NCBI RefSeq assembly: GCF_027622875.1
Contig: NZ_JAPZVP010000013.1
Span: 1 to 64,000 of the forward strand
From: Glycomyces luteolus
GTDB lineage: Bacteria > Actinomycetota > Actinomycetes > Mycobacteriales > Micromonosporaceae
Length of the DNA: 64,000 bases
Reading direction: 5' to 3'
The stretch's first letter is position 1; the number at the start of each line of letters is the position of its first letter. Positions 9,099 to 17,556 of the stretch are shown piece by piece. Position numbers and translations under genes: made by a program. The notes under the pieces were generated by a model. It did no database searches. It had not been told where the DNA came from and saw only the letters and a program-made list of their open reading frames with translations.

Positions 9099-9271
9099 CC
9101 GCGCGGGGCCCCCCCGCCCGGGGGGGGGGGGGGGGCCCGGGGGGGGCCGGGGGGGGGGGCCCCCCCCCGCGGCGGGGGGGGGGGGGGCCCCGGGGGGGGC
9201 CCCCCCCGGCGCGCCCCCGCCCCCGCCCCCCCCGCCCCCCCCCGCGGGCCCCCCCCCCCCCCCGCCCCGCG
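9099..9271. other. 173-bp tract of only G and C, probable sequence artefact
   Basis: Between the last A at 9098 and the T at 9272 there is not one A or T. The tract is made of long homopolymer runs (up to about 15 G and 13 C). It lies between the convergent stops of copA and the MMPL gene, where a strong terminator hairpin would be expected. The pattern looks like base-calling or assembly failure through a GC hairpin and should not be read as biology or translated. Confidence 0.75.
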
Positions 9272-9287
9272 TTCTCCGATGGGCGGG

Positions 9288-10904
9288 CTACCGCCGCGCC
9301 GAGTCCAGGAGTTCGGCACCGGCGGGCGCCACCGCCGGGCCGTTCGCCTGCCAGCGCATCGGCCACCAGCCGCGGCGTTCGACCAGGCTCATGAGGGCGG
9401 GTAGGAGCATGATCCGCACGACCACGGCGTCCAGGAGCACGCCGAGAGCGAGGGCGAAGCCGAGCTGCTTCATCTCGATCCGGTCGGTGAAGATGAAGGC
9501 CACGAACACGGACATCATGATCACGGCTGCGCTGGTCACCACGCTCGCCGAGGAGATGATGCCCTCCCGGATCGCTGCTCGCGGCGTGAGGCCGCGCTTC
9601 GCCGCCTCCTTGATGCGGCTCATCACGAACAGCTGGTAGTCGAGCGAGAGTCCGTAGAGGATCGCGAAGACCATCAGCGGGGTGCGGGAGCCGAGGAACC
9701 CGGGCGATTCGAAGGCGAGCAGGCCTTCGGCCCAGGTGCCCTGGAAGACCAGGACCAGTGCGCCCCAGGCGGTGAGGCTCGAGAGCAGGTTCAGGATCGT
9801 GCTCAAGGCCGCCATGATCCAGGACTTGAAGGTGAGGAACATGATGAGCAAGGTCGCCAGGAGCACGAAACCGAGGACGACGAGCAGCCGCGAGGACTGC
9901 AGGTCCGAGAAGTCGGCGGCGTAGGCGGGCTCGCCGGAGACGGCGTAGGTGGCGCCGTCGATCTGTCCGACGGTGTCCGGGAGCAGTTCGTCGCGCAGCA
10001 GGTTCAGGGACTCCGCGGCGCGGGGGTCGCTGGTGGGGTAGTGGATCGGGAGTTCGAGCGCCACTGCCGAGCCGTCTGGCGACGCGCGGATCCGGGGGTG
10101 GTCGGTCTCGGCGAACAGGTCGCTGTCCCGGGTGCGCGCTTCCAGTTCGGTGACGGCGGCGGCGAGTTCGTCCGCTTGGGAGGGTTCGACCTCGGCGACC
10201 GCCATGTGGAAGACGCCTTCGGCGGGGAACGCCTCGGTCATCGCCTCGTAGGCGGCGATGGTCTGGAGCGAGTCGGGGAAGGTCTCCTTGCCTTCGACGC
10301 TGAGTTTCATGCCCAGGGCGGGCGCGGAGAGACCGATGAGGACTGTCAGGCCGATGATGGAGGTCGCGACCGGGTGTTTCATGGACGGGCGCAGCATCGC
10401 CGACCACACTCGGCTCTCGCTCCGAGGCTGCTTGCGGCGCATGAGCTTGCCGCCGTCGATGCGGCGGCCGATCTTCGCGAGCAGGGCAGGAAGCACCGTG
10501 AGGGAGCTGATCATGGCGATGGCGACCACGACGATGCAGGCGGTGGCGATGGAGGAGAAGACCACGTCGCCGACCAGGTAGAGCCCGGCGAGTGAGGCGA
10601 TCACCGCGATGCCGGCGGTCAGGACGGTGCGCCCGGCGGTCGCGGCGGCGGCCTCGATGGAGGCGGCGACGCTCAGGGTTCCGCCGGTGCGCAGGCGTTC
10701 TTCGCGGATCCGCTTGAGGTAGAACAGCGAGTAGTCGACGCCGACGGCCATGCCGATCATCGTCAGGACGCTGACGACCGCGCCGCCGGCGTTGGGGAAG
10801 AAGTACGAGCTCAAGGCGTACACGCCCATCGAGGCGATGATCGAGGTGATCGCCAGCAGCAGCGGGTGCAGGCCCCACCAGGCGAGTGCGATCTCGCCGG
10901 TTCC
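9288..10904 (-). pseudogene. MMPL family transporter, N-terminus missing
   Basis: Homology to MMPL/RND-type lipid or drug transporters begins at about GEIALAWWGLHPLLLAITS and contains the family signature GMAVGVDYSLFYLKRIREE, a second transmembrane bundle with the paired motif LSLDYQLFVMSRIKE, and a normal C-terminus. Family members are usually about 700 residues; here the first membrane helix and the first large external loop (roughly 200 residues) are absent. The homology starts 4 bp from the stop of the haloacid dehalogenase gene, as if a deletion or misjoin fused them. The first ATG inside is at 10829, which would give 513 residues. Confidence 0.75.
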
Positions 10905-10908
10905 CGGG

Positions 10909-11601
10909 TTACTGCGGGACGATCGCGGCGGTCAAGGCAGCTAGGCCGTCGAAGTGGCCGTCGAATGTATCCGTGTCCTTCGGCGGGTCGCCGACGGAGC
11001 GGCCGATGTAGGCCGTTCGCATCCCGACCGCTTGGGCCCCGCGGAGATCCCAAGCGTGGGCGGCCACCATCAGCACCCGTTCGGGCTCGCAAGCGGCCGC
11101 GTCGAGTGCCAGCCGGTAGACCTCCGGGGCGGGCTTGTAGGCCCCGGCCCACTCGGTCGACAGCGCCTGATGGAACCGCAGTCCCGCGAAGGCGTTGAGC
11201 CGCAAGAGGGCAGCGCGGCTCGCGTTCGACAGTCCGATCGTCGGGAAGTGCCACGAGAGCCGTTCGATACCGGCGACCGAGTCCTCCCAAGGCGCGAGGC
11301 GCTGACCGGCCGTCGCCAGTCTCGCGATGTCCGCCGGGTCGTCGATCCCCGCCCGTTCGGCCACGGCCCACGCCGCCTCGGCGTCGATGACCTCGGTGTT
11401 CGCGTACTCGCGCTCGCCCCGTGCGATGCGCGCCTGCTCGTCCTCGACGTGCCGCTGCCACAAGGCGACCAGCTCGTCGACCGCGATCGGCTCGGCCTCC
11501 GGCAGCGCCTCGCGGATCGCCGCGGCGATCCCGTCCGGTTCGTCGACCAACGTGCCGAGCACGTCGAAGACGACCACTTCGATATCGCGAATCTCGGTCA
11601 T
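10909..11601 (-). CDS. Haloacid dehalogenase type II-like hydrolase
   Basis: The 230-residue HAD protein has motif I VVFDVLGTLVDE with the nucleophilic Asp (about residues 9-20), motif II IGLSNASR, the Lys region YKPAPEVYRLAL, and motif III AHAWDLRGAQAVGMRTAYI. The DVLGT form and the AHAWDLRGA block are typical of L-2-haloacid dehalogenases, which release halide from 2-haloalkanoic acids. The true substrate is uncertain. ATG 11601 has GGGGGAG upstream; a frame extension to 11751 lacks homology. It lies directly before the truncated MMPL gene. Confidence 0.82.
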   Translation of the reverse strand: MTEIRDIEVVVFDVLGTLVDEPDGIAAAIREALPEAEPIAVDELVALWQRHVEDEQARIARGEREYANTEVIDAEAAWAVAERAGIDDPADIARLATAGQRLAPWEDSVAGIERLSWHFPTIGLSNASRAALLRLNAFAGLRFHQALSTEWAGAYKPAPEVYRLALDAAACEPERVLMVAAHAWDLRGAQAVGMRTAYIGRSVGDPPKDTDTFDGHFDGLAALTAAIVPQ

Positions 11602-11768
11602 GACTCCCCCATCAGCGTCCGAGCTGCCGATCCTGCCATCGACCCCGCCGCCGGTCAATACCGCGCGCGGCCGCGGAAACGAGTTACAAATACCGGATTC
11701 GCCGGTGTCCCCGCGGGGGCGCCGGTGAGGATGGACGACTCGGCACCGCACATTCGAGGGAGCACACG

Positions 11769-12167
11769 ATGACCGAATCCACCGCAGCCGTCGCCCAGCT
11801 GTACATCGACGCCATGGCCTCCGGCGAGCCCAGTGCGCTCGCCGCCCTGTTCGCCGACGACCTCGTCTGGCACCAGCCGGGCCGCAACCGGTTCTCCGGC
11901 GACAAGCACGGCGGCGGCGCCGTCGGCGAGATGATCGGGGCCATGATGGGCGTCAGCGGCGGCACCTTCGCGCTCGCGCCGAACGGCGCGCCGATGATCA
12001 ACGGCGACCTCGCGGCACTCCCGATCCGCTTCTCCGGCAAGCGGGACGGCGCGGAAATGTCGATGGACGGCGTCGATCTGCTGCGGGTCGCGAACGGGAA
12101 GGTCGCCGAGGTGTGGCTGTTCTCGGCCGACCAGATCGCCGAGGACGTCTTCTGGGGCCAGGGCTAG
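11769..12167 (+). CDS. NTF2/SnoaL-like domain protein
   Basis: The 132-residue protein has the NTF2-like pattern: an N-terminal helix AVAQLYIDAMASGE, then LAALFADDLVWHQPG, a glycine-rich middle, and C-terminal strands around VDLLRVANGKVAEVWLFSAD. Family members include ketosteroid isomerase-like and SnoaL-like enzymes and ligand-binding proteins; the ligand cannot be told. ATG 11769 follows GAGGGAG. It is transcribed divergently from the dehalogenase gene. Confidence 0.75.
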   Translation: MTESTAAVAQLYIDAMASGEPSALAALFADDLVWHQPGRNRFSGDKHGGGAVGEMIGAMMGVSGGTFALAPNGAPMINGDLAALPIRFSGKRDGAEMSMDGVDLLRVANGKVAEVWLFSADQIAEDVFWGQG

Positions 12168-12203
12168 CGAACTCGAAGGGTGCGGCCGATCGCGGTCGCG
12201 CCC

Positions 12204-12539
12204 TTACGCGTCCTCGTCCGGGTCCTTCGTCGATTCGACGACCCAGGCCCGGTAGTCCGGGTTGGCCTGCGTGATCAGGGTCGCGAGCACGCACGGCACG
12301 TCGTACGGGTGCTCCCTGCGCACGATCCGGATGATCTCGGGGACCAGCGACTGGCGCGTGTGCAGCATGACCCGGGCCTCCGGCTCATCGTGCATCCGCC
12401 CCTCCCACCGGTAGATCGAGCGGATCTCAGCGAGGTTCTGCCCGCAGGCGGCCAGCCGCTCCTCCACCAGCTTCCGTGTGAACTCGCGGAGCCAGCCCGC
12501 GTCGGGGCCGGTGATCACTACCTCGCAGATCGCGTGCAC
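12204..12539 (-). CDS. cutA: Divalent-cation tolerance protein CutA
   Basis: The 111-residue protein shows the CutA1 pattern: a first strand ICEVVITGPD, LVEERLAACGQNL, the conserved SIYRWEG turn, EARVMLHTRQSLV, and the C-terminal HPYDVPCVLATLITQANPDYRAWV. CutA forms trimers resembling PII proteins and has been linked to metal tolerance, though its true role is debated. It is convergent with the NTF2-like gene and divergent from rarA, with 74 bp between their starts. Confidence 0.9.
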   Translation of the reverse strand: MHAICEVVITGPDAGWLREFTRKLVEERLAACGQNLAEIRSIYRWEGRMHDEPEARVMLHTRQSLVPEIIRIVRREHPYDVPCVLATLITQANPDYRAWVVESTKDPDEDA

Positions 12540-12613
12540 GCTGCGCCTCCTTCAAGCCCGTGCATCCTCTCACGTTCACCCGCGAAGTCGTACCCCGGCG
12601 ATACGGTGGGGGC

Positions 12614-14410
12614 ATGAACGAACCGGCGCCAGCGCTGCCACTGTTCGGCGACGAACCGCCCCGGCCGCTCGCCGACCGGTTGCGTCCGCGCACGCTCGCC
12701 GAGGTCGTCGGCCAGGACCACCTGCTGGCCCCCGGCGCGCCGCTCGGCCGCATGGTCGGGCGCGGCAAACCGGTCTCCACGATCCTGTGGGGCCCGCCCG
12801 GGTGCGGCAAGACCACGATCGCGCGGCTGCTCGCCGAGGAGACCGACCTCGCGTTCGAACCGCTCTCGGCCGTGTTCTCCGGCGTCGCCGATCTGCGGAA
12901 GGTCTTCGCGGCCGCCCGCCAGCGGCGCGAGATGGGGCAGGGCACGCTCCTGTTCGTCGACGAGATCCACCGGTTCAACCGCGCCCAGCAGGACGGCTTC
13001 CTGCCGTACGTCGAGGACGGCACGGTCATCCTCGTCGGCGCGACCACCGAGAACCCCAGTTTCGAGCTCAACGGCGCGCTGCTCTCGCGATGCCAGGTGT
13101 TCGTGCTCCACCGGCTCGACACCGCCGCGCTCGAGACGCTCCTCGTCCGCGCCGAGAAGGAAGTGCGGCCCGTGCCGCTCGACGACCAGGCGCGGGGCTC
13201 GCTCATCGCGATGGCCGACGGCGACGGCCGGTACCTGCTCAACATGGTCGAGCAGCTGCAGGACCTCCCCGAGGGCACACCGCCGCTCGACACCGCCCAG
13301 CTCGCCGAGCGGATCCAGAAGCGGGCGCCGCTCTACGACAAAACCCAGGAGAGCCACTACAACCTCATCTCGGCCCTGCACAAGTCGATGCGCGGCTCCG
13401 ACCCGGACGCGGCCCTGTACTGGCTCGCGCGGATGCTCGACGGCGGCGAGGACCCGCTGTTCATCGCGCGCCGCATCGTGCGGTTCGCGAACGAGGACAT
13501 AGGGATCGCCGATCCGCAGGCCGTGCAGCAGGCGCTCGCCGCGTGGGACGTGTACGAGCGGCTCGGTTCGCCCGAAGGGGAGCTGGCGATCGCCCAGGCC
13601 GTCGTCTACCTGGCGACCGCGCCGAAGTCGATCGCGGTGTACCGGGGTTTCGGGGAGGCGGTGCGCAGCGCGAAGCAGACCGGTTCGCTCGCTCCCCCGG
13701 CGCACATCCTCAACGCGCCCACCAGGTTGATGAAGGACATCGGCTACGGCAAGGGCTACCAGTACGACCCGGACACGGCCGAGGGCTTCTCCGGCGCGGA
13801 CTACTTCCCGGAGGACATGGACCGCGAGCGCTTCTACCGGCCCACCAGGAACGGCTACGAAGCGCGCGTCGGCGAACGGCTCGAGCGCTGGGCCGAGCTG
13901 CGCGCCGAGCGGCAGGGGTTAGGTCTCCTCGCCCAGGTGGATCGCCTTCTCGTGCAGCATGTCGGCGTGCTCGGGGTGGCGCTCGATGAATCCGGCGATG
14001 AACGGGTCCGCGGGCTCGATCCGTTTGCCGGCCCGGCGTGCCGCCTCGAACGCGAACTTCGCCAGCTGCGTGCCGATGCCGTGGTTCTGGAGCTCGTCGG
14101 GGACCACGGTGCGGGCGAGCAGGGTCGTATCGTCGTGGTGGCGGTACTCGGTGTAGCCGACGAGTTCGCCGTCGATCCGCGCCTCGTAGCGGCTCCGTTC
14201 GGGCGCGTCGGTCACATGGACGGTGAGGCGCTGCTTGACGGCCATGGGTCCTCCTTCGGGTGGGCGGGCGCCCGCGGGGGCGCCCGCTTCGAGAAGGTGG
14301 AGTACCCGCATCGGCCGGGTTCTCAACGTCAGTTGATGACGAACGTCCGGATGCTGCGGGCGGGGAGTTGCGCGCCGAACGAGCCGTTCGTCATGGTGGG
14401 GGAGGAGTAG
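12614..14410 (+). CDS. rarA: Replication-associated recombination protein RarA, abnormal C-terminal extension
   Basis: The AAA+ ATPase acts at stalled replication forks (RarA/MgsA, Rad50-independent WRNIP1 family). Visible are the N-terminal PLADRLRPRTLAEVVGQDHLL, Walker A GPPGCGKTT (about residue 58-66), Walker B LLFVDEIHRFNR, sensor GATTENPSFELN, and the C-terminal AARR..FANEDIG-type tetramerisation region. Homology ends at RAERQG near 13919. As given, the frame continues 160 residues antisense to the next gene, ending at 14410. Removing one G from GGGG at about 13915-13918 would create a stop at once, so the real gene probably ends near 13922. ATG 12614 follows GGTGGGGG. Confidence 0.85.
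   Translation: MNEPAPALPLFGDEPPRPLADRLRPRTLAEVVGQDHLLAPGAPLGRMVGRGKPVSTILWGPPGCGKTTIARLLAEETDLAFEPLSAVFSGVADLRKVFAAARQRREMGQGTLLFVDEIHRFNRAQQDGFLPYVEDGTVILVGATTENPSFELNGALLSRCQVFVLHRLDTAALETLLVRAEKEVRPVPLDDQARGSLIAMADGDGRYLLNMVEQLQDLPEGTPPLDTAQLAERIQKRAPLYDKTQESHYNLISALHKSMRGSDPDAALYWLARMLDGGEDPLFIARRIVRFANEDIGIADPQAVQQALAAWDVYERLGSPEGELAIAQAVVYLATAPKSIAVYRGFGEAVRSAKQTGSLAPPAHILNAPTRLMKDIGYGKGYQYDPDTAEGFSGADYFPEDMDRERFYRPTRNGYEARVGERLERWAELRAERQGLGLLAQVDRLLVQHVGVLGVALDESGDERVRGLDPFAGPACRLERELRQLRADAVVLELVGDHGAGEQGRIVVVAVLGVADEFAVDPRLVAAPFGRVGHMDGEALLDGHGSSFGWAGARGGARFEKVEYPHRPGSQRQLMTNVRMLRAGSCAPNEPFVMVGEE
13919..14245 (-). CDS. Small GNAT-like N-acetyltransferase
   Basis: The 108-residue single-domain protein begins MAVKQRLTVHVTDAPE and has the short-GNAT motifs GELVGYTEYR, LLARTVVPDELQNHGIGTQLAKFAFE (acetyl-CoA loop) and PADPFIAGFIERHPEHADML. 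This is the minimal GCN5-like fold of the YjdJ type (recalled from family pattern). Start ATG 14245 has a strong GGAGGA. Its stop codon overlaps the position where rarA would stop if that gene lost one G, giving a tight tail-to-tail pair. Confidence 0.8.
   Translation of the reverse strand: MAVKQRLTVHVTDAPERSRYEARIDGELVGYTEYRHHDDTTLLARTVVPDELQNHGIGTQLAKFAFEAARRAGKRIEPADPFIAGFIERHPEHADMLHEKAIHLGEET
14264..14287 (-). terminator. GC hairpin after the xylanase gene
   Basis: GCGGGCGCCC and GGGCGCCCGC form a perfect 10-bp stem with a 4-nt loop in the 83-bp gap between the xylanase stop (14329) and the GNAT start. No T-run follows, so termination is plausible but not certain. Confidence 0.4.
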
Positions 14411-15591
14411 GCGGCGAGGGTGTTGCTCGCGTCGGTGAGCCAGGTCGAGACGGTGGCGTTGCCGCCGCCCTGCACGGTGAACGGGAAGTAGGCGGCGGCG
14501 GTGTTCTTGTTGATGGCGACGATGACGATGCGGGCGCCGCTCTTGAACGCGGTGATGTAGACGTTCGCCTGTGGGTTCGCGGTCGCGGTGATGCGCTGGT
14601 AGCCGGGTCGCACCCACTTGGAGAAGTGCGCCATGTTCGCGCCGCGCTTGGAGATCTGGCCGTCTTCGCGCATGGGGCCGTAGCTGCGGCGGATGTACCA
14701 CCACACGTAGGTCTGGAAGCGGCCGTAGACGAGTGCGCGGTGGATGTGCTCGCCGGTGTCGAGGGCGCCGGGCCAGAGGTCGGCCGAGTCGGAGCTGTTG
14801 GGGTGGTAGACCTCGGTCATCCAGAGTTCCTTGCCGCCGCCCTTCTGCTGGAACAGCGGGTAGGGGAAGTCGGCGTTCTGGGTGCCGTAGAGGTGGGCGC
14901 CGATGATGTCGACGTTGCCGAGGGCCTGGGGGTCGTTGAGGATCGGGTCGGACATGTTCTTGCGGTACTGGAACGATTCGGGCGCGATGACGCGGGTGCC
15001 GATCGATCCGGCGTTCTCGCGGCAGAACCTGAGCATCTCCTGCGGGGTCCAGGCGGTCCAGTCGTGCGCGTAGTCGGGTTCGTTCTGGACGGAGATGCCG
15101 TAGAGGTCGACGCCGTTGCTCGCCATGAACTGGTCGAAGTCGTTGAGGTGCTGGACGTAGTCGTCGTACATGTCGTAGCGGAGGCGCTTGCCGCCCGAGA
15201 AGGTCTCGGTCATGTGCGCGGGCGGGTTCCAGGGGGAGGCGAAGACCTTGGCGCCCAGGGCGACAGCGCGCTGGGCGGTGGCGACTTCGCGGCTCCAGTT
15301 GGCGCGGTCCTCGTGGACGGGGATGCGGAGGATGGAGAAGCCGAGCTGGCCGCTGCCGTTGCCGAACGCGGTGTCGCGCTGGGCGGCGGTGAGGTCGGCG
15401 ATCCAGACGCTGTGGTTCATGCCGCCGAACCCTTGGATGGTCTGCTGCACGGTCCCGGGTTCGACGGTGATGGTCGTCTGGGCGGCGGCCGGGGTGGCGG
15501 CGGCGAGTACCGGGAGCGCCGCGCCCGCGGTGATGAGGGACCGCCGTTTCAGCTTGGCCTTCGCGGTCGCGGGTTCGTTCGGATGACGCAT
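14329..15591 (-). CDS. xynC: Secreted glucuronoxylanase, GH30 subfamily 8 (XynC-like)
   Basis: The 420-residue glycoside hydrolase resembles Bacillus XynC, which cleaves xylan at sites set by glucuronic acid side chains. Conserved blocks: GFGGMNHSVW near the start, LGFSILRIPVHEDRANW, VFASPWNPPAHM, ISVQNEPDYAHDW with the acid/base Glu near residue 170, GAHLYGTQNADFPYPLF, and WMTEVYHPN with the nucleophile Glu near 259, followed by VWWYIRRSYGPM. The C-terminal beta-sandwich typical of GH30 is present; no separate carbohydrate-binding module. The N-terminus KRRSLITAGAALPVLAAATP is a twin-arginine-type signal peptide. A palindromic operator lies just upstream. Confidence 0.93.
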   Translation of the reverse strand: MRHPNEPATAKAKLKRRSLITAGAALPVLAAATPAAAQTTITVEPGTVQQTIQGFGGMNHSVWIADLTAAQRDTAFGNGSGQLGFSILRIPVHEDRANWSREVATAQRAVALGAKVFASPWNPPAHMTETFSGGKRLRYDMYDDYVQHLNDFDQFMASNGVDLYGISVQNEPDYAHDWTAWTPQEMLRFCRENAGSIGTRVIAPESFQYRKNMSDPILNDPQALGNVDIIGAHLYGTQNADFPYPLFQQKGGGKELWMTEVYHPNSSDSADLWPGALDTGEHIHRALVYGRFQTYVWWYIRRSYGPMREDGQISKRGANMAHFSKWVRPGYQRITATANPQANVYITAFKSGARIVIVAINKNTAAAYFPFTVQGGGNATVSTWLTDASNTLAAYSSPTMTNGSFGAQLPARSIRTFVIN

Positions 15592-15615
15592 CGTTGCTCC
15601 TCCTGATTGCGAGAA

Positions 15616-15634
15616 TCTCCGAAACTTTCGGAGA
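15616..15634. promoter_or_regulatory. Xylanase operator palindrome
   Basis: TCTCCGAAACTTTCGGAGA is a perfect 9-1-9 palindrome 25 bp upstream of the xylanase start codon. Its core CGAAACTTTCG is the palindrome reported upstream of Streptomyces xylanase genes as a repressor site. It lies just downstream of the predicted -10 box, so a bound repressor would block elongation. Confidence 0.65.
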
Positions 15635-15651
15635 TACCGTTTGCCAATATC

Positions 15652-15680
15652 AGGATAATTTTGACAAGTCGTAGTGTCAA
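15652..15680 (-). promoter_or_regulatory. Predicted xylanase promoter
   Basis: On the minus strand TTGACA (15675-15680) and TATCCT (15652-15657) are 17 bp apart. The -35 box lies in an inverted repeat, TTGACA/TGTCAA at 15661-15680, that may be a further regulatory site shared with the divergent ProC-like gene. Confidence 0.55.
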
Positions 15681-15798
15681 TCCCTGCTCAAGCACTAATT
15701 TTCATTGACATACTTCAATGATGAGTGCCGAAAATTTCGGACCCTCGTCGTTCGCGCCCCGGTGCACTAGCCTCAAACCCGACGACAAGGAGCACCCA

Positions 15799-16572
15799 GT
15801 GGAACGCATCGGATTCATCGGCACAGGCGAGATCAGCAAGGCCATGGTGGAAGGACTCTGCGACGGCGCCGAGACCCCGCCGGGCATCGACCTCTCCCCG
15901 CGAGGAGCCGCCACCGCCGCCGAACTGGCCGCCGCATACCCGAACGTCACGGTCCGGACCGGCAACCAGGAGGTCGCCGACCACGCCGACATCGTGGTCC
16001 TCGCCGTCCGCCGCGCCGACCGCCGCGAAGCCCTCACCGGACTCCGCATCGGCGCCGACAAGACCGTCATCAACGTGATCCCCGGTGTGCCGCACGAGGA
16101 ACTGCGCGAACTCCTCGACACCGACGCCGACCTCGTCTCGGCCATCCCCCTGCCCACCGTGCGCGAACGCAAATCCGTCACCGTCACCTACCCGGCCCAC
16201 CCGGTGGCCGACGCGCTCTTCGACCGGCTCGGCGGCGCCCAGCCCGTCGCCGACCTCACCGCCTACAACGTGTGCTCCTCGCTCTCGAGCACCATCAGCA
16301 CCCACTACGCCTACCTCGCCGCCCTCACCGACTGGGCCGCCCGCCACGGCCTCCCCACCGAAGCCGCCGACCGCTACCTCCGCAGCCTCTACCAGGGCGT
16401 CGGCCGATCCCTCGCCGACGAGACCCGCACCCTCCACCGCCTCGCCGCCGAACACGAGACCCCCGGCGGCAGCAACGAGCGCGTCCGCACCACCTGGTTC
16501 GACGAGACGAACACCGACGCCCTCGGCGCGACCCTCGACGGACTCCTCGCCGACCTCGAGAAACCGGAGTGA
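15799..16572 (+). CDS. Pyrroline-5-carboxylate reductase family protein
   Basis: The 257-residue protein begins with the NAD(P)-binding motif RIGFIGTGEISKAMVEGL, continues with VVLAVRRADRREAL and VINVIPGVPHEEL, and has a C-terminal dimerisation domain (YLRSLYQGVGRSLA, TPGGSNERV). The TPGGSNE block corresponds to the TPGGTT element of ProC, which reduces pyrroline-5-carboxylate to proline. Divergence elsewhere suggests a paralogue rather than the main ProC. GTG 15799 is used because AAGGAG precedes it; the open frame further upstream lacks homology. It is divergent from the xylanase. Confidence 0.78.
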   Translation: MERIGFIGTGEISKAMVEGLCDGAETPPGIDLSPRGAATAAELAAAYPNVTVRTGNQEVADHADIVVLAVRRADRREALTGLRIGADKTVINVIPGVPHEELRELLDTDADLVSAIPLPTVRERKSVTVTYPAHPVADALFDRLGGAQPVADLTAYNVCSSLSSTISTHYAYLAALTDWAARHGLPTEAADRYLRSLYQGVGRSLADETRTLHRLAAEHETPGGSNERVRTTWFDETNTDALGATLDGLLADLEKPE

Positions 16573-16701
16573 AAAAGGCGCAGCAACCAGGCGACTGACA
16601 CGCGTCAGGGGCGACGACAGGCACAAGCAAGCCCGGTGACAGCACGGCGGCCCATTGTTACGGCATCAAGCCAGCAAGGCCACACCGAAAGAGGCACCGA
16701 C

Positions 16702-17541
16702 ATGCACACCTTCAACACCCCCGCGCCGATCACCGCCGCCGTCGACATCATCCTCGGCGACATCCGCTTCACCGCCGCCGACCGCACCGACACCGCCGTC
16801 CAGGTCGAACCGATCGACCCGACCCGCGAACTCGACATCGAAGCCGCCGACAAGGTCAACGTCGAATTCGAAGCCGGCAAACTCCGCGTCTGGCACCCCA
16901 AGCTCCGCACCGCCTTCACCCGCAAATTCGGCTCCGTCCGCATCACCGTGGCACTCCCCGCCGGATCCGACGTGCAAGGCGACACCGCCGACGGCGAATA
17001 CGTCGTGCGCGGCCGGATCGGCTCCTGCAACCTCAAGAACGCCATCGGCGACATCAAGGTCGCCGACACCGCCGAGGTGAAGCTCAAGACCACCGGCGGC
17101 CGCGTCCACGTCGAACAGGTCCGCGGCAACGCCGAGGTCAGCGGCAGCGGCGACATCCGACTCCACCGCATCGGCGGCGACGCCGCCGTCAAGAACATCG
17201 GCGGCAACACCTGGATCGGCGAAGCCGAAGGCGACCTGCGCGTCAACGCCGCCAACGGCCCCATCACCATCGACACCGCCCGCGCCGCCGTCGAAGCCAA
17301 GACCTCCATCGGCGACATCACCATCGGCATGATCGGCACCGGCCCCGTCGAACTCACCACCGCCATCGGCAGACTGCAGGTCGGCGTCCCCCAGGACACC
17401 GCCGTCGAACTCGACGCCCGCAGCGCCACCGGCCGCGTCATCGACCACGTCGCCGTCCCCGGCACCCCCAAGGCCACCGTCAAAGTGCGCGTCCGCACCA
17501 GCGGCGGCGACATCACCGTCAAGGAGGCGCAGGCGAGCTAA
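16702..17541 (+). CDS. DUF4097 beta-repeat protein
   Basis: The 279-residue protein consists of short repeating strands such as NAIGDIKVADTAEVKLKTTG, SGSGDIRLHRIGG, TSIGDITIGMIG and TSGGDITVKE, each with a G-D-I turn. This is the right-handed beta-helix-like DUF4097 family, often found next to regulators in actinobacteria and of unknown function. There is no signal peptide. Start ATG 16702 follows GAAAGAGG. It converges with the large SARP regulator, with 15 bp between stops, so the pair may be functionally linked, though they are not co-transcribed. Confidence 0.82.
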   Translation: MHTFNTPAPITAAVDIILGDIRFTAADRTDTAVQVEPIDPTRELDIEAADKVNVEFEAGKLRVWHPKLRTAFTRKFGSVRITVALPAGSDVQGDTADGEYVVRGRIGSCNLKNAIGDIKVADTAEVKLKTTGGRVHVEQVRGNAEVSGSGDIRLHRIGGDAAVKNIGGNTWIGEAEGDLRVNAANGPITIDTARAAVEAKTSIGDITIGMIGTGPVELTTAIGRLQVGVPQDTAVELDARSATGRVIDHVAVPGTPKATVKVRVRTSGGDITVKEAQAS

Positions 17542-17556
17542 CGGCCTTGCGACCCT

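Noticed and set aside
8942-9319. Gly/Pro-rich minus-strand frame over the G/C tract
   Set aside because: Its composition is produced by the suspect homopolymer sequence.
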